A stretch of DNA of 64,000 nucleotides from Neptunomonas qingdaonensis (GTDB lineage Bacteria; Pseudomonadota; Gammaproteobacteria; Pseudomonadales; Balneatricaceae): NCBI RefSeq assembly GCF_900113275.1, contig NZ_FOOU01000001.1, positions 62,001 through 126,000 on the forward strand. Reading direction: 5' to 3'. Position 1 is the first letter of the stretch, and the number at the start of each line of letters is the position of its first letter. Below are positions 62,353 to 64,000 of this stretch, piece after piece. The notes beneath the pieces were generated by a model. It was not told the origin of the DNA and did no database searches. It saw only the letters and a list, made by a program, of their open reading frames with translations. The position numbers were made by a program, and so were the translations under genes.

Positions 62353-63648
62353 ATGCATATATCAAAAAAGCCAATTGGGTTTTGGTCAGCCGTATCTATG
62401 GGAGTAGGTTCGATGGTTGGAGCAGGCATTTTTGCCTTGCTTGGTGAGGCGAGTGCCATCTCTGGAAGTGCAGTATATATTTCATTTATCATGGGTGGAA
62501 TTATTGCGTTATTTAGTGGTTACTCAATGGGCAAGCTAGGTGCCCGTTATCCTTCTTCTGGGGGGATAATAGAATATTTATCACAGTCTTACGGTGTTGG
62601 CTTTTTTACCGGAACAATGGGGATTATGCTTTATTTCTCAGCCATAGTTTCCTTAAGTTTAGTTGCCAAAGCCTTTGGCAACTATGCAGTTACCTTTTTT
62701 CCCTCAATTGCTGAATCACAAATGTGGAGGAATATATTTTCCATTGGCATCATTATTCTATTTGTATTGATTAACCTCAAAGGGGTAAAGGATGTTGCTG
62801 TTTGGGAAAGGATCACCGTAGTCATAAAATTTTTGGTATTGGCAGGTTTATCTGTAACAGGAATTATATATTTAAACCCCGTTTTGTTGTCCCCCAGTTA
62901 TTACCCACCACCCAACGATATATTTTTTAGCATAGCGATCACCTTTTTTGCTTTTGAGGGGTTCCGGGTTATTACTAATACAGCGGAAGATATGCCTGAC
63001 CCTGCTACAACGCTGCCCAAGGCAATGTTGACCGCTATTTTATTGGTTATGGTGCTTTACGTTGCTATCGCCTTTGCTGTTTTTGGCAATTTACCCGTTG
63101 CAAAAGTTATTGAAGCAAAAGATTTTGCCTTAGCAGAGGCGGCATTACCCATATTTGGTGAAATAGGTTTTACGGTTGTGGCCTTAACAGCGTTAGTTGC
63201 AACGGCATCATCTATCAATGCTAACCTGTATTCTGTGACAAACGTCACTTATCAGTTAGCAAAAGACGGTGAGCTGCCTGCGGCATTTGGCAAACCCATT
63301 GGCCACAGCCGGGAAGGGTTAGTTATTAGTGGTGTATTGATCATTATTTTATCGTTGTTATTTGATTTGTCAGAAATAGCTGCAATTGGCTCAATATCGA
63401 TTTTGTTTGTGCATACTGTTACCCATATTGGCCATATAAAAATCATTACTCAAACAGGGGGCTCATTCATTTTAGTGCTTATTGCCGCTATGCTTAGTTT
63501 TATTGCCATGACTCTTGCTTTTGTTTATGTGAGCCAAAAATCTGGTCATGTTGCTTATATTCTTATTGGATTTATCCTAGTCGCTTCAATTACAGAAATT
63601 GCGTTGCAAAAAGTAGCGAAAAGAGAAATAAAGCCAAGGGTTGCATGA
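62353..63648 (+). CDS. APC-family amino acid permease
   Basis: 431-residue inner-membrane permease with about 12 helices of the amino acid-polyamine-organocation superfamily: FWSAVSMGVGSMVGAGIFAL (first helix break), FFAFEGFRVITNTAEDMP (helix 6 region) and VALTALVATASSINANLYSV. ATG follows AAGGAG. Its codon and base composition are AT-richer than the pqq genes, and it is bracketed by repeat copies, which suggests an acquired segment. Substrate unknown. Confidence 0.88.
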   Translation: MHISKKPIGFWSAVSMGVGSMVGAGIFALLGEASAISGSAVYISFIMGGIIALFSGYSMGKLGARYPSSGGIIEYLSQSYGVGFFTGTMGIMLYFSAIVSLSLVAKAFGNYAVTFFPSIAESQMWRNIFSIGIIILFVLINLKGVKDVAVWERITVVIKFLVLAGLSVTGIIYLNPVLLSPSYYPPPNDIFFSIAITFFAFEGFRVITNTAEDMPDPATTLPKAMLTAILLVMVLYVAIAFAVFGNLPVAKVIEAKDFALAEAALPIFGEIGFTVVALTALVATASSINANLYSVTNVTYQLAKDGELPAAFGKPIGHSREGLVISGVLIIILSLLFDLSEIAAIGSISILFVHTVTHIGHIKIITQTGGSFILVLIAAMLSFIAMTLAFVYVSQKSGHVAYILIGFILVASITEIALQKVAKREIKPRVA

Positions 63649-63673
63649 TATTAACAAGGCTGATCAGATTCCG

Positions 63674-63689
63674 GGGACAGTTTACTTAA
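63674..63689 (+). repeat. Third copy of GGGACAGTTTACTTAA
   Basis: Identical to the left arm at 62204-62219, with CCG before and TTCC after as there. It lies 64 bases before the RAYT relic start. Confidence 0.85.
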
Positions 63690-63753
63690 TTCCTCAGCGC
63701 TGGTGCGATAAACTATTTTCGACAAAGATGTATCAGGTACAAGGAGCAAAACA

Positions 63754-63843
63754 ATGGCCAGGATGGCTCGAGCGGTTATTCCAAAATACCCTGACCATAT
63801 TACCCAACTTGCAACCGCCGCCAGTATAATTGGGGCAGAGTAG
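63754..63843 (+). pseudogene. RAYT transposase relic 4
   Basis: ATG 63754 opens MARMARAVIPKYPDHITQ, the N-terminus of one RAYT subfamily (MARMARAVIPxYPHHITQRGNRRQ). One base is lost after HITQ, so the next residues are out of frame (the other frame shows NRRQ) and it stops at 63843. The window ends before any catalytic region could be checked; I see no continuation. Confidence 0.75.
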
Positions 63844-64000
63844 AATGGCGATAAGTTAAAACTGTTTGGAGCGGTACCTGCGCCTATGGTTTGTCGCTAT
63901 CATTTTATGTAGGGGGTTGGTTTAATAGTTGGATTAATGCTCAAGTAGCAAGAATCACTTGTTAGTGCCTTCTTATTGACCTACTCGCTTCTTTGTAAAA
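63844..64000. other. Right edge, no gene recognised
   Basis: 157 bases with stops in all frames; possibly further decayed transposase DNA. Confidence 0.3.

Noticed and set aside
63641-63829. 62-codon ORF at the right end
   Set aside because: It runs through the repeat and the RAYT relic in the wrong frame.

Overview
The window is chromosomal DNA of a marine-type gammaproteobacterium, most likely from the Oceanospirillales (Amphritea/Neptunomonas/Marinobacterium-like). This is inferred from gene content and order, not from a database match. Bases 1-16.1 kb follow the origin-proximal order known from Pseudomonas: glyS-glyQ, a lipid A-type acyltransferase, trkH-trkA-rsmB-fmt-def on the minus strand, then divergent LysM-dprA-tsaC-hemF-aroE on the plus strand. 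The left end is therefore probably near oriC.

Region by region. 1-16 kb: translation and RNA modification, K+ uptake, haem and shikimate steps, and a Lon-like protease. 16-24.4 kb: a class I cytochrome c, a 1587-residue NAD-glutamate dehydrogenase, a DUF2971 protein, an Lrp-type regulator and a DMT exporter. 24.5-29.3 kb: pyruvate:ferredoxin/flavodoxin oxidoreductase translationally coupled to a dihydroorotate-dehydrogenase-like protein. 29.4-35.8 kb: a divergent iron locus (imelysin, di-haem DUF1111 oxidoreductase, second imelysin, DUF1513 propeller, facing a di-haem peroxidase) sharing a perfect Fur-box palindrome. 35.8-38.1 kb: two paralogous small exported proteins with a duplicated promoter, flanking a nitronate monooxygenase. 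38-42 kb: gamma carbonic anhydrase, prlC, yheV, tag. 42-46.5 kb: the zur-znuC-znuB-MATE operon facing znuA across a Zur-type palindrome. 46.6-46.9 kb: two identical tRNA-Leu(CAG) genes.

46.9-56.3 kb is an accessory stretch. It holds a 42-residue membrane peptide gene behind a textbook sigma-54 promoter, with its own terminator. Next comes a rhombotarget lipoprotein/rhombosortase pair, then an NTF2-like protein. After that is a module of a membrane-anchored degenerate subtilase, a broken Sel1 lipoprotein, a class 3 lipase and a single-pass membrane protein. The module sits between decayed RAYT (REP-associated tyrosine transposase) relics and is followed by a Yip1/MarR divergent pair and a DksA-type zinc finger. 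56.5-61.8 kb is a full pqqABCDE operon ending in an S9 peptidase. 61.8-64 kb holds an APC permease bracketed by copies of a 16-bp repeat, with a fourth RAYT relic at the right edge.

The best candidates for something new are the sigma-54-driven 42-residue peptide, the twin exported proteins with an 11-bp-period direct repeat in each promoter, and the degenerate subtilase module. A recurring small oddity is tandem duplication of translation-start regions, seen at the lrp-like, marR-like and nifJ genes. Functions are inferred from motif recognition by eye; no searches were run.
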